Assembly (NCBI RefSeq): GCF_014190915.1
Contig: NZ_JACHVU010000002.1
Span: 124,001-188,000 of the forward strand
DNA length: 64,000 nucleotides
Reading direction: 5' to 3'
Origin: Mycolicibacterium iranicum
Lineage (GTDB): Bacteria > Actinomycetota > Actinomycetes > Mycobacteriales > Mycobacteriaceae
Shown here piece after piece: positions 8,126 through 16,597 of this stretch. The position numbers and the translations under genes are program-made. Numbering within the stretch: position 1 is the first letter of the stretch; every line of letters starts with the position of its first letter. The notes below the pieces were generated by a model. It had not been told where the DNA came from. It did no database searches and saw only the letters and a program-made list of their open reading frames with translations.

Positions 8126-8881
8126 CTAGGTGCGGTGGAAGCGCGATCCGCTGGCGCCGCTGACCTGATCCCGCGGACGCACCACGATCAGATCCAGGTC
8201 GACGTGGGCGGGACGGCTCGCCACGAACCCGATCACCTCGGCGATGTCCTCGGCGACCAGTGGGGTGACCCCCTGGTAGACCTTGTCGGCGCGTTCCTCG
8301 TCGCCGCCGAACCGGTTCAGCGAGAACTCGGTCTTGACCATGCCGGGCGCAACCTCGGTGAGCCGCACCGGTTTTCCGAGCAGCTCGCTGCGCAGGGTCC
8401 GGTGCAGCACCCCCTGGGCGTGCTTGGCGGCGGTGTAGCCGCCGCCGTTGTCGTAGATCTCCACCGCGGCGATCGAGGTCACCGTGACGATCAGCCCGTC
8501 GCCGGAGTCGATCAACTTGGGCAGCAGGGCGCGCGTGGCGTGCAGCGTGCCCAGCACATTCGCCTCCCACATCCACCGCCAGTGCTCGACGTCGGCCTCG
8601 GCGATCGACTCCAGCCCGCGGGCCCCGCCGGCGTTGTTGACGAGCACGTCCACCCGGTCGAGCCGGCCCGCCAGGGCCGCCACAGCGGTCGAGTCGGTGA
8701 CGTCCGCCACAATCGCGGTGCCGTCGATCTCGGCGGCCAGCGCTGTGATGGGACCCTCGCGACGAGCCACGCAGATGACATGGAAACCCTGTGCGGCAAG
8801 GGTTCTCGCGGTCGCCTCGCCGATTCCGGCGCTGGCTCCGGTGACCACCGCGACCCGGCGGGCGTCTTGGGGCGTCGTCAT
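8126..8881 (-). CDS. short-chain dehydrogenase/reductase
   Basis: A 251-residue classical SDR. The cofactor motif TGASAGIGEATAR lies near residues 14-26, NNAGGARG follows near 86-93, and the catalytic region is SIAAVEIYDNGGGYTAAKHA, giving Tyr and Lys of YxxxK. Preference for NADP is plausible because of Arg after the first strand (VARREG). The ATG at 8881 is chosen because the SDR fold begins directly after it. By order it matches Rv0484c. The substrate is unknown. It is divergent from the cysteine leader and ROK gene. Confidence 0.9.
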   Translation of the reverse strand: MTTPQDARRVAVVTGASAGIGEATARTLAAQGFHVICVARREGPITALAAEIDGTAIVADVTDSTAVAALAGRLDRVDVLVNNAGGARGLESIAEADVEHWRWMWEANVLGTLHATRALLPKLIDSGDGLIVTVTSIAAVEIYDNGGGYTAAKHAQGVLHRTLRSELLGKPVRLTEVAPGMVKTEFSLNRFGGDEERADKVYQGVTPLVAEDIAEVIGFVASRPAHVDLDLIVVRPRDQVSGASGSRFHRT

Positions 8882-8904
8882 GTACGCAACCTTAACCGCC
8901 GTGC

Positions 8905-8917
8905 TACGTTGTCGGCG
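8905..8917 (+). promoter_or_regulatory. promoter (-10) of the leaderless cysteine leader peptide
   Basis: TACGTT at 8905-8910 fits the mycobacterial -10 consensus TANNNT. Six bases later, at 8917, is the G of a GTG start, so transcription and translation would begin at the same base. No clear -35 is visible, which is common in mycobacteria. Confidence 0.6.
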
Positions 8918-8991
8918 TGTCCCGGAACGGTCTGGCAGCTCTGTCTGCCGCGCGGCGTGCGTGTTGTTGTTGCGCACCCCGCCGCGCCTGA
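8917..8991 (+). CDS. poly-cysteine leader peptide (24 residues)
   Basis: A GTG-initiated frame of 24 codons with four consecutive Cys codons (tgt tgt tgt tgc) at residues 16-19, flanked by Arg residues, ending at TGA 8989-8991. It ends 81 bp before the ROK-regulator start and has a -10 box exactly positioned for leaderless initiation. Leaderless poly-Cys short ORFs are known in mycobacteria as cysteine-responsive attenuators of downstream operons (recalled knowledge). Here the downstream genes are a ROK regulator and mshA, the first enzyme of mycothiol synthesis, so cysteine supply could tune thiol production. Confidence 0.75.
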   Translation: MSRNGLAALSAARRACCCCAPRRA

Positions 8992-9000
8992 CTGCGCCCG

Positions 9001-9056
9001 GGACTGATCCAGTCCTGCTGAGTCGCCTGGTGTGGCCCCGACCCACCTGCCGACTC
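9001..9056 (+). promoter_or_regulatory. leader hairpins between Cys peptide and ROK gene (putative attenuator)
   Basis: Two consecutive hairpins follow the leader peptide: GGACTG (9001-9006) with CAGTCC (9010-9015), loop ATC; and GAGTCG (9020-9025) with CGACTC (9051-9056), enclosing an imperfect inner stem. The second ends 4 nt before the AAGGA ribosome site (9061-9065) of the next gene. A ribosome stalled on the Cys codons could change access to that site. No T-run is present, so translational rather than intrinsic-terminator attenuation is more likely. Confidence 0.45.
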
Positions 9057-9072
9057 GACGAAGGACACTCCC

Positions 9073-10410
9073 GTGAGCAATTCCACCGCCACCCTCGCCC
9101 AGCGCCCCCGCACCGCGTCCGTCACGCGTGCCACCGCCGCCACGAAATCCGCGGGCGGCGGACGCTATCCGCAGGCCCTGCTGCACCAGATCGTGGCGCC
9201 CGCCCTGCACCTGCCTGAGGCCGCGGCGGCGCTCGTCTTCGCCGCGGCGCGCCAGCGCGGGCCGATCGCCCGCGACGTCATCGCGCAGGTCACCGGCCTG
9301 AGCATCGCGACGGTGAACCGCCAGGTCACCGCCCTGCTCGACGTCGGCCTGCTGCGCGAGCGCGCCGACCTCGCGGTGTCCGGGGCGATCGGCAGGCCGC
9401 GGGTGCCCGTCGAGGTCAACCACGAGCCGTTCCTGACGCTGGGTGTGCACATCGGCGCGCGCACCACCAGCATCGTGGCCGCCGACCTGTTCGGCCGCAC
9501 GCTCGATGTCGTCGAGACCCCGACTCCCCGGGGCGGGCAGGCCGCGGCGCTGTCGGCCATCGCCGGGAGCGCCCGTCGCTACCTGAGCCGCTGGCATCGG
9601 CGCAGCCCGCTGTGGCTCGGCGTGGCCACCGGCGGCGTCGTCGACAGCGCCACCGGATACCTCGACCACCCGCGGCTCGGCTGGTCGGACGCGCCGGTCG
9701 GACCGGTCCTCGCCGAATCGCTGGGCCTGCCGGTCTCGGTCGCCTCGCACGTCGATGCCATGGCCGGCGCCGAACTTCTGCTCGGCGTGCGCCGCCAGCC
9801 GGTGAAGTCCGCCACCAGCCTGTACGTCTACGCCCGCGAGACCGTCGGCTACGCGCTGTCGATCGGCGGCCGGGTCCATTCCCCGACCAGCGGGCCCGGC
9901 ACCATCGCCGCGCTGCCCGTCCGTTCCGAATTGCTCGGTAGCACAGGCCAACTGGAGTCGACCGTGAGCGACGAAGCAGTGCTCGCCGCCGCCCGCCGGG
10001 CGCGGATCGTGCCGGCCGACGGGCCGAGCTCGACCGTCACGGCCGTCCTGCGTGCCGCGCGGCAGGGCGACGAGCAGGCGGCCGCGCTGGTGGCCGAACG
10101 GGCACGCGTCCTCGGTGAGGCCGTCGCGCTGCTGCGCGACATGCTCAATCCGGACGACCTCATCGTCGGCGGGCAGGCGTTCACCGAGTATCCGGAGGGC
10201 ATGCCGCTGGTGGAGTCCGCCTTCGCCGAGCGTTCGGTGCTCGGCCACCGCGACATCCGGGTGACGGCGTTCGGTAACCGCGTCCAGGAGGCCGGGGCCG
10301 GAGTCGTGTCCCTCGGCGGGTTGTACGCCGACCCCCTCGGCGCGATGCGCCGCACGCCGCACGCGCGGGGCGCCCACCTGACGCCGCGCAGGCCCGAAGT
10401 CAGCGCCTGA
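9073..10410 (+). CDS. ROK-family transcriptional regulator
   Basis: A 445-residue protein with a GTG start 7 nt after AAGGA. An N-terminal winged helix-turn-helix (about residues 35-100, SIATVNRQVTALLDVGLL as recognition region) is followed by an ASKHA-fold ROK domain: LGVHIGARTTSIVAADLFG is the phosphate-1-like strand and LGVATGGVVDSATG follows. The canonical ROK zinc-binding Cys cluster is not obvious. It matches Rv0485, a proposed regulator directly upstream of mshA. It shares a leader with a poly-Cys peptide and precedes mshA by 36 bp, so the two are probably an operon. Confidence 0.85.
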   Translation: MSNSTATLAQRPRTASVTRATAATKSAGGGRYPQALLHQIVAPALHLPEAAAALVFAAARQRGPIARDVIAQVTGLSIATVNRQVTALLDVGLLRERADLAVSGAIGRPRVPVEVNHEPFLTLGVHIGARTTSIVAADLFGRTLDVVETPTPRGGQAAALSAIAGSARRYLSRWHRRSPLWLGVATGGVVDSATGYLDHPRLGWSDAPVGPVLAESLGLPVSVASHVDAMAGAELLLGVRRQPVKSATSLYVYARETVGYALSIGGRVHSPTSGPGTIAALPVRSELLGSTGQLESTVSDEAVLAAARRARIVPADGPSSTVTAVLRAARQGDEQAAALVAERARVLGEAVALLRDMLNPDDLIVGGQAFTEYPEGMPLVESAFAERSVLGHRDIRVTAFGNRVQEAGAGVVSLGGLYADPLGAMRRTPHARGAHLTPRRPEVSA

Positions 10411-10446
10411 GTTCGGCCCACCGCGCAGCGGTGTAGACATGACGGT

Positions 10447-11775
10447 GTGCGTCTAGCAAGCGATGCGGCGGGTACGCCCTCCGGACTGCCCGTGCCGCGC
10501 CGGGTCGCGGTGCTGTCCGTGCACACCTCACCGCTGGCGCAGCCCGGCACCGGCGATGCCGGTGGCATGAACGTCTATGTGCTGCAGACGTCCTTGGAGC
10601 TGGCCCGTCGCGGTGTCGAGGTGGAGATTTTCACCCGGGCCACGTCGTCGTCGGATCAGCCCGTGGTCCCGGTGGCGCCCGGGGTCGTGGTGCGCAACGT
10701 GGTGGCCGGGCCGTTCGAGGGACTCGACAAGAACGACCTGCCCACACAGCTGTGCGCGTTCACGGCCGGGGTGTTGCGCGCCGAGGCGACCCACGAGCCG
10801 GGCTACTACGACATCGTCCACTCCCACTACTGGCTCTCCGGTCAGGTCGGCTGGCTGGCCGCCGACCGGTGGGCGGTGCCGCTGGTGCACACCGCGCACA
10901 CGCTGGCCGCGGTGAAGAACGCCTCGCTGGCCGACGGAGACGCACCCGAGCCGCCTATGCGCTCGATCGGCGAGCAGCAGGTGGTCGACGCGGCCGACCG
11001 ACTGATCGTCAACACCGATCATGAAGCGCAGCAACTGGTCTCGCTGCACCAGGCCGACCCGGCGCGCATCGACGTCGTGCACCCGGGTGTCGACCTCGCC
11101 ACGTTCACCCCGGGAAGTCGCGATGCGGCCCGCGCCGCGCTGGGCCTGGACACCGACGCCCGGATCGTCGCCTTCGTCGGACGGATCCAGCCTCTCAAGG
11201 CTCCCGACGTGCTGCTGCGCGCGGCGGCCCTGCTGCCCGACGTGCGGGTCGTAGTGGCCGGCGGTCCGTCCGGGTCGGGTCTGGCCGCGCCGGACAACCT
11301 GGTGCGTCTGGCCGCAGATCTCGGCATCACCGACCGGGTGACGTTCCTGCCGCCCCAGTCCCGCGAGGACCTCGTGCGTGTCTACCGGGCTGCCGACATC
11401 GTGGCCGTGCCGAGCTACAACGAGTCCTTCGGCCTCGTGGCCGTCGAAGCGCAGGCCTGCGGAACGCCGGTCGTCGCCGCCGCGGTCGGCGGCTTGCCCG
11501 TCGCGGTCCGCGACGGGGTCACCGGGGCGCTGGTCGACGGACACGACCCCGGCACCTGGGCCGCAACGCTGAGCGAGGTCTTCACCGAGGGGCCCGCCTC
11601 CCTCCGCGAGGCCGCCGCCGCCCACGCGTCGACGTTCTCCTGGGCGCACACGGTCGACGCCCTGCTGGCCGGTTACGGCCGCGCCATCGCCGACCACCGC
11701 GCCGACCACCAGCGTCAGCTCTCCGCACGGCGGAGCAGCAGGCGGTTCTCCATGCGCAGAGGGGTCAGAGCATGA
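10447..11775 (+). CDS. mshA: D-inositol-3-phosphate glycosyltransferase
   Basis: A 442-residue GT-B fold enzyme of family GT4 that transfers GlcNAc from UDP-GlcNAc to 1-L-myo-inositol-1-phosphate, the first step of mycothiol synthesis. Visible are the N-terminal [20 protein letters not shown] acceptor and nucleotide loop, [15 protein letters not shown] in the C-domain, and the ExxE region [16 protein letters not shown]. Length agrees with MshA proteins. GTG start at 10447. The last codon overlaps the next gene by ATGA. It lies behind the ROK gene and its cysteine leader, a context that links expression to sulfur supply. Confidence 0.96.
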   Translation: MRLASDAAGTPSGLPVPRRVAVLSVHTSPLAQPGTGDAGGMNVYVLQTSLELARRGVEVEIFTRATSSSDQPVVPVAPGVVVRNVVAGPFEGLDKNDLPTQLCAFTAGVLRAEATHEPGYYDIVHSHYWLSGQVGWLAADRWAVPLVHTAHTLAAVKNASLADGDAPEPPMRSIGEQQVVDAADRLIVNTDHEAQQLVSLHQADPARIDVVHPGVDLATFTPGSRDAARAALGLDTDARIVAFVGRIQPLKAPDVLLRAAALLPDVRVVVAGGPSGSGLAAPDNLVRLAADLGITDRVTFLPPQSREDLVRVYRAADIVAVPSYNESFGLVAVEAQACGTPVVAAAVGGLPVAVRDGVTGALVDGHDPGTWAATLSEVFTEGPASLREAAAAHASTFSWAHTVDALLAGYGRAIADHRADHQRQLSARRSSRRFSMRRGVRA

Positions 11776-12281
11776 GCACGACCGGCGACGTCACAGCCGT
11801 CATCGAGAAGACGCTGCAGGAACAAGACCTGGAGTACACCCACCACGGGGGCGCCGCCGGCGGGCTGCCCGGGCTGGTCGTCGCACTGCCGGGGGAGCGG
11901 CGCCTCAAGACGAACACCATCCTGACCGTCGGGGAGCACTCCGTCCGGGTGGAGGCGTTCGTCTGCCGCAAGCCCGACGAGAACTTCGAGGGCGTCTACA
12001 AGTTCCTGCTGAAGCGCAACCGCCGGCTCTACGGGGTGGCCTACACACTCGACAACGTCGGCGACATCTACCTGGTCGGCCGGATGGCGCTGGCGTCGGT
12101 CTCCCCCGAGGAGGTGGACCGGATACTCGGACAGGTCCTCGAGGCCGTCGACGCTGACTTCAACACCCTGCTGGAGTTGGGTTTCCTGACCTCGATCCAG
12201 AAGGAATGGGAGTGGCGGGTGTCCCGGGGCGAATCGCTGCAGAACCTGCGCGCCTTCGAGCATCTGATCGACGACGACTGA
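11772..12281 (+). CDS. YbjN-domain protein
   Basis: A 169-residue soluble protein of the YbjN/type III secretion chaperone-like fold: an alternating beta and helix pattern with [20 protein letters not shown] and [16 protein letters not shown], then an [17 protein letters not shown] helix. It overlaps mshA by 4 bp (ATGA), so it is translationally coupled. It corresponds to Rv0487. Function is unknown; being fixed next to mshA suggests a link to mycothiol metabolism, which is inference. Confidence 0.8.
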   Translation: MSTTGDVTAVIEKTLQEQDLEYTHHGGAAGGLPGLVVALPGERRLKTNTILTVGEHSVRVEAFVCRKPDENFEGVYKFLLKRNRRLYGVAYTLDNVGDIYLVGRMALASVSPEEVDRILGQVLEAVDADFNTLLELGFLTSIQKEWEWRVSRGESLQNLRAFEHLIDDD

Positions 12282-12318
12282 TCTTCGGCGAAAAGCCGGT
12301 CGTGAGAGGATTCCGGTC

Positions 12319-13071
12319 ATGGCTGATACCGCGACGCTGATCCTTCTCCGCCACGGCGAGAGCGAGTGGAACGCGCTGAACCTGTTCACCGGGTGGGTGG
12401 ACGTCGACCTGACCGACAAGGGCCGGGCCGAGGCCGCGCGCGCGGGTGAACTCATCGCCGAGCAGGACAAGCTCCCCGACGTGCTGTACACCTCGCTGCT
12501 GCGACGCGCCATCACCACCGCCAACGTCGCGCTCGACAAAGCCGACCGGCACTGGATCCCGGTGCACCGCGACTGGCGCCTCAACGAACGCCACTACGGT
12601 GCACTGCAGGGGCTGAACAAGGCCGAGACGAAGGCCAAGTACGGCGAAGAGCAGTTCATGGCGTGGCGCCGCAGCTACGACACCCCGCCGCCGCCGATCG
12701 AGCGCGGCACCGAGTTCAGCCAGGACGGCGATCCCCGCTACGCCGACGTCGACGGGGGAGCGCCCCTGACCGAATGCCTCAAGGACGTCGTCGAGAGATT
12801 CGTCCCGTACTTCACTGAGGTGATCGTCCCCGACCTGAAGGCGGGTAAGACCGTGCTCATCGCCGCGCACGGCAATTCGCTGCGCGCGCTCGTGAAGCAT
12901 CTCGACGGGATGTCCGACGACGACGTCGTCGGGTTGAACATCCCGACCGGAATACCGCTGCGCTACGACCTGGACTCCGATCTACGGCCGACGGTGGCCG
13001 GTGGCAGCTACCTCGACCCCGACGCCGCGGCGGCCGGTGCGGCCGCGGTGGCCGCACAGGGAGCCAAGTAG
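12319..13071 (+). CDS. gpmA: 2,3-bisphosphoglycerate-dependent phosphoglycerate mutase
   Basis: A 250-residue cofactor-dependent mutase interconverting 3- and 2-phosphoglycerate in glycolysis. The phosphohistidine motif [10 protein letters not shown] is near residues 9-18. [18 protein letters not shown] contains the acid/base Glu and substrate-binding Arg residues. [14 protein letters not shown] carries the second catalytic His near the C-terminal third. The last about 20 residues are Ala-rich. It matches Rv0489 (gpm1). It stands 37 bp after the YbjN gene and 140 bp before senX3. Confidence 0.96.
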   Translation: MADTATLILLRHGESEWNALNLFTGWVDVDLTDKGRAEAARAGELIAEQDKLPDVLYTSLLRRAITTANVALDKADRHWIPVHRDWRLNERHYGALQGLNKAETKAKYGEEQFMAWRRSYDTPPPPIERGTEFSQDGDPRYADVDGGAPLTECLKDVVERFVPYFTEVIVPDLKAGKTVLIAAHGNSLRALVKHLDGMSDDDVVGLNIPTGIPLRYDLDSDLRPTVAGGSYLDPDAAAAGAAAVAAQGAK

Positions 13072-13101
13072 CGCCGTCCGCGCCGCCCTCGGCAAACGGT
13101 G

Positions 13102-13212
13102 GGTGAACAGCGGGGGGCGGTGGCCCGAACATCCGTCTGTGGCGTTGTGACTTGTCCCGATTTGGCCGCTCGCTGCTGGGATGACGTTCACCCAATGCGT
13201 ACGATTTGCGCG
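13102..13212 (+). promoter_or_regulatory. senX3 promoter with GTTCACC half-sites
   Basis: TACGAT (13200-13205) is a good -10; 6 nt later the GTG at 13212 begins senX3, so the mRNA is probably leaderless. GTTCACC at 13186-13192 lies just upstream of the -10, and its inverse GGTGAAC is at 13102-13108. Such GTTCA-type half-sites resemble those reported for the RegX3 response regulator, which would give autoregulation. The 140-bp gap after gpmA holds nothing else recognised. Confidence 0.55.
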
Positions 13213-14429
13213 TGAGCGTCGGTTCGGCGCTGCTTCTCGCAGCGGTCGTGGCACTGCTCGCATTGTCGATCGGTGTCGCGTTCGGAGTGCGGGTATGGCC
13301 CCGTCTCAAGGCACGCCAGCAGCGGCGTCTGGCCGAGCAATCCGGCATCACCATCTCGCAGATGCTCGAGCGCATCGTCTCCCAGTCGCCCGTCGGCATC
13401 GTGGTCGTCGACAACTTCCGTGACGTCGTCTACACCAACGACCGCGCCGAGGAACTCGGTCTGGTGCGCGAGCGTCTGCTCGACGATCGCGCCTGGTCGG
13501 CGGCGGAACGCACGCTCGCCACCGGTGAGGCGCGGGGTTTCGATCTGTCCCCCCGCAAACGCACCCGGCCCGGCCGCTCCGGGCTGTCGGTGCGCGGCCA
13601 CGTCCGGCTGCTCGCCGAGGAGGACCGCCGTTTCGCCGTCGTCTACGCCGACGATCAATCCGAACACGCCCGCATGGAGGCGACCCGGCGCGACTTCGTG
13701 GCCAACGTCAGCCATGAGTTGAAGACCCCGGTGGGCGCGCTCGGCGTCCTGGCCGAAGCGGTCCTGGCCTCGGGTGACGAACCGGAGACCGTGAAGCATT
13801 TCGCCGAGAAGATGGTCACCGAGTCCAATCGGCTGGCCGACATGGTGGGCGAGCTCATCGAGCTGTCCCGGTTGCAGGGCGGCGAGAGGCTGCCCGACCT
13901 CGACGACGTCGACGTCGACACCGTGGTCGCCGAAGCGCTGTCGCGCCACAAGGTGGCCGCCGACAACGCCGACATCGCGATCACCACCGATGCACCGACG
14001 GGCTACCGCGTCCACGGGGACCAGACGCTGCTGGTCACCGCGATCGCCAACCTGGTGTCGAACGCCATCGCGTACTCGCCGAACGGCTCGTCGGTCTCCA
14101 TCAGCCGACGCCGGCGCGGCGAGAACATCGAGATCGCCGTAACCGACCGCGGCATCGGCATCGAGCCCGTCGACCAGGAGCGGGTGTTCGAGAGATTCTT
14201 CCGTGTCGACAAGGCACGGTCCCGGGCCACCGGCGGCACCGGACTGGGGCTGGCGATCGTCAAGCACGTCGCGGCCAACCACAACGGCTCGATCCGGTTG
14301 TGGAGTCAACCGGGGACGGGATCGACGTTCACCCTGTCCATCCCCGAGGCCATCCCTGCATCCCCACCCCTTCACCCCGACGGCGACGACGCCGACGGGA
14401 CCGAGTTGCTCACCGACCGAGAGGACTGA
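13212..14429 (+). CDS. senX3: sensor histidine kinase SenX3
   Basis: A 405-residue sensor kinase of the phosphate-responsive SenX3-RegX3 system. An N-terminal hydrophobic segment ([20 protein letters not shown]) anchors it; a PAS-like domain spans about 55-155 ([18 protein letters not shown]). The H-box [12 protein letters not shown] contains His168; the ATPase has N, G1 (TDRGIGIEP) and G2 (GGTGLGLAI) boxes. The start is set at GTG 13212 rather than TTG 13206 because a TANNNT box lies 6 nt upstream. The kinase and regX3 are only 7 bp apart. Confidence 0.95.
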   Translation: MSVGSALLLAAVVALLALSIGVAFGVRVWPRLKARQQRRLAEQSGITISQMLERIVSQSPVGIVVVDNFRDVVYTNDRAEELGLVRERLLDDRAWSAAERTLATGEARGFDLSPRKRTRPGRSGLSVRGHVRLLAEEDRRFAVVYADDQSEHARMEATRRDFVANVSHELKTPVGALGVLAEAVLASGDEPETVKHFAEKMVTESNRLADMVGELIELSRLQGGERLPDLDDVDVDTVVAEALSRHKVAADNADIAITTDAPTGYRVHGDQTLLVTAIANLVSNAIAYSPNGSSVSISRRRRGENIEIAVTDRGIGIEPVDQERVFERFFRVDKARSRATGGTGLGLAIVKHVAANHNGSIRLWSQPGTGSTFTLSIPEAIPASPPLHPDGDDADGTELLTDRED

Positions 14430-14436
14430 TTCATCG

Positions 14437-15123
14437 ATGACCAGCGTGCTGATCGTGGAGGACGAGGAGTCCTTGGCCGATCCCCTGGCCTTCCTCCTCC
14501 GTAAAGAGGGCTTCGAAACCACTGTCGTGGCCGATGGGCCGTCCGCCCTGGCCGAGTTCGAACGGGCCGGCGCCGACATCGTGTTGCTGGACCTGATGCT
14601 GCCGGGAATGAGCGGTACCGACGTGTGCAAACAGTTGCGATCGCGGTCGAGCGTGCCCGTCATCATGGTGACCGCGCGCGACAGCGAGATCGACAAGGTG
14701 GTCGGGCTGGAACTCGGGGCCGACGACTACGTCACCAAGCCCTATTCGGCGCGCGAGCTGATCGCGCGGATCCGTGCCGTGCTGCGCCGCGGGGCCGACG
14801 CCGAGGATGCCGGCCTCGCTGACGGTGTCCTGGAGGCAGGTCCGGTGCGCATGGACGTCGAGCGCCATGTGGTGAGCGTGAACGGCCAGCCGGTCACGCT
14901 GCCGCTCAAGGAGTTCGACCTGCTCGAGTACTTGATGCGCAACAGTGGAAGGGTGCTCACCCGCGGACAGCTCATCGACCGGGTGTGGGGCGCCGACTAT
15001 GTGGGCGACACGAAGACACTCGACGTCCACGTGAAGCGGCTCCGCAGCAAGATCGAATCCGATCCGGCCAACCCGGTGCACCTGGTGACCGTCCGGGGCC
15101 TGGGCTACAAGCTGGAGGGCTGA
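14437..15123 (+). CDS. regX3: two-component response regulator RegX3
   Basis: A 228-residue OmpR/PhoB-type regulator. The receiver domain has acidic Asp9/Glu10, the phospho-acceptor Asp52 (LLDLMLPGM), Thr of MVTARD and Lys of VTKPYSARE. The C-terminal winged helix (about 135-228) ends VKRLRSKIESDP and VTVRGLGYKLEG. GAGGA at 14421-14425 precedes the ATG. With SenX3 it controls the phosphate-starvation response in mycobacteria. A strong terminator follows at 15181-15214. Confidence 0.96.
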   Translation: MTSVLIVEDEESLADPLAFLLRKEGFETTVVADGPSALAEFERAGADIVLLDLMLPGMSGTDVCKQLRSRSSVPVIMVTARDSEIDKVVGLELGADDYVTKPYSARELIARIRAVLRRGADAEDAGLADGVLEAGPVRMDVERHVVSVNGQPVTLPLKEFDLLEYLMRNSGRVLTRGQLIDRVWGADYVGDTKTLDVHVKRLRSKIESDPANPVHLVTVRGLGYKLEG

Positions 15124-15163
15124 GGTCCGTCCAGGTCCGTCCAGGTCGGTCCAGGTTCGTCTG
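15124..15163. repeat. 10-bp tandem repeat after regX3
   Basis: The unit GGTCCGTCCA occurs exactly at 15124-15133 and 15134-15143, with one change at 15144-15153, and as a degenerate copy at 15154-15163. It begins directly after the regX3 stop codon and lies before its terminator, so it is transcribed in the 3' untranslated region. No function is evident. Confidence 0.7.
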
Positions 15164-15180
15164 ACCGCCCGATCCCCCGA

Positions 15181-15214
15181 CATCCCGGCACGCGCGTCGT
15201 GCCGGGATGTTTTT
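15181..15214 (+). terminator. intrinsic terminator of senX3-regX3
   Basis: CATCCCGGCACG (15181-15192) pairs perfectly with CGTGCCGGGATG (15198-15209) across a 5-nt loop and is followed by TTTTT (15210-15214). This is an unusually clear intrinsic terminator for a mycobacterium and it separates the backbone from the accessory glycan cluster. Confidence 0.9.
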
Positions 15215-15676
15215 GCCACATGCGTGCGCAACAAATGACCCGAAATGGTAATTAACTTTGCTGTCAGGGCACGAGCGATGGCAGATGCACACAAGGCCCA
15301 TATCGCGCCACATGTGATATTGGTCACTTTGCGAGATCTGCAAATCGATGCGGATTCTTTGCTCACAGATTTGGAGCAGGCGGTTCACAGACAGTCGGTC
15401 GGCAGCTGTCTTCACCCGCAATAAAGCAGTTGAACAGGGATGAAGTCAATGCTGGCCCACGCAGGGGTCCCGAGGCCCAATTGACGGATGCTTCGATTAG
15501 CTGACCCAATAAATTCTCTGCGTGCAGGGGGTGTGGACCGGTGATAGCGTCCCGATCTGTAGCCCTCGGCGACTGGTCCGTGCAGTTTCAGCGAACTCAT
15601 CGACGTTTGCGAATAACCCCCGGATCGAACCGACGCCACGGGCGCCGAAAACACCGTGCGGGGATGGGAGTCAGGC
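15215..15676. other. AT-richer intergenic region before the glycan cluster
   Basis: This 462-bp gap is visibly more AT-rich than its surroundings, especially 15220-15370 and 15430-15540, and holds no convincing gene. TAGCGT at 15545-15550 fits a -10 box and could start a transcript near 15557 with a leader of about 120 nt for the glycosyltransferase. Short frames here lack the GC-rich third positions of real genes. The composition change marks the left edge of the accessory segment. Confidence 0.5.
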
Positions 15677-16597
15677 GTGACCGATTTGGCGACGTACGCG
15701 TCACCGGTGTCCCCGGCCACCGCACGCGACACCACCCGTACGACGGTGTCGGTGTGCATCCCCGCATATCAGGCCGAAGAGCATCTCCGGGCGACCATCA
15801 ACAGCGTGCTGGCGCAGCAGTGCGCCGACGTCGAGGTGGTGGTCGTCGACAACCACAGCACCGACGGCACCGCGACGGTGCTGTCGCAGATCGACGATCC
15901 GAGGGTGCGGGTGGTGCGTAATCCGATCACCGTGTCCATGGTCGACAACTTCAACATCGCCGTCCGCGAGAGCCGGGGGGACTACGTCAAGCTGGTGTGC
16001 GCGGATGATCTGCTGACCCCGCAGTGCGTTCGCATCCAGTCCTCGGTACTCGACAAGTACCCGTCGGTGTCGCTGGTGTCGGCGCGCACCGACTTCGTCG
16101 ACGACCGCGGCCGCATCATGCGGCCGGCCCGTGGCATCCGCGGAATCGTGGGCAAGAAGCCGTCGCAGGAGGTCGCGCGCCGGATCGTCCGCAGCGGGAC
16201 CAACCCCATCGGGCCTCCGGTCGCCGCGATGTTCCGGCGTGCGGACTTCGAGCGCTGCGGCGGCTTCCGGGACGACAGCCTGTTCCTGATGGACCTCGAC
16301 CTGTGGGTCCGGCTGCTGCAACGCGGCGAGTTCTACGGTCTGGCAACGGCATTGGCGAGTTTCCGCATCCGCAGCGATTCCAGTACCGCACTGACCTCGG
16401 CGCGGTCGCAACTGGCCCAGCAGCTGGCCTTCGCCCACGGGATCGCCTCGGACGCGCAGTGGTCGGTGAGCGCCGGCGACCAGCTGTGGGGCCGGGCCCG
16501 CACCTACGACATGCAGTTGCGTCGCACCGGTCTGTACCTGCTGGGCGCGCGGCGGGCCCACCGGCGCCGCGGCGGGGGCGGTTCCGATGCCGGCTGA
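15677..16597 (+). CDS. family 2 glycosyltransferase
   Basis: A 306-residue GT-A enzyme with TVSVCIPAYQAEEHLRATI near the N-terminus and VVVVDNHSTDGT (nucleotide binding). The metal-binding position reads CADDLL in place of a standard DxD. DLWVRLLQRGEF lies in the acceptor half. The GTG at 15677 is preferred over 15656 because GGGAG lies 7 nt before it. It opens the surface-glycan cluster and overlaps the next gene by 11 bp. It probably adds the special sugar made by the following genes to a lipid or glycan acceptor; donor and acceptor are unknown. Confidence 0.85.
   Translation: MTDLATYASPVSPATARDTTRTTVSVCIPAYQAEEHLRATINSVLAQQCADVEVVVVDNHSTDGTATVLSQIDDPRVRVVRNPITVSMVDNFNIAVRESRGDYVKLVCADDLLTPQCVRIQSSVLDKYPSVSLVSARTDFVDDRGRIMRPARGIRGIVGKKPSQEVARRIVRSGTNPIGPPVAAMFRRADFERCGGFRDDSLFLMDLDLWVRLLQRGEFYGLATALASFRIRSDSSTALTSARSQLAQQLAFAHGIASDAQWSVSAGDQLWGRARTYDMQLRRTGLYLLGARRAHRRRGGGGSDAG

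Noticed and set aside
13206..13211. TTG 13206 as senX3 start
   Set aside because: GTG 13212 is exactly 6 nt after TACGAT, matching the leaderless pattern and the N-terminus expected of SenX3.
15220..15540. Short genes in the AT-rich gap after regX3
   Set aside because: Frames there lack GC-rich third positions and ribosome sites; a minus-strand frame near 15412-15759 is interrupted by the glycosyltransferase start.
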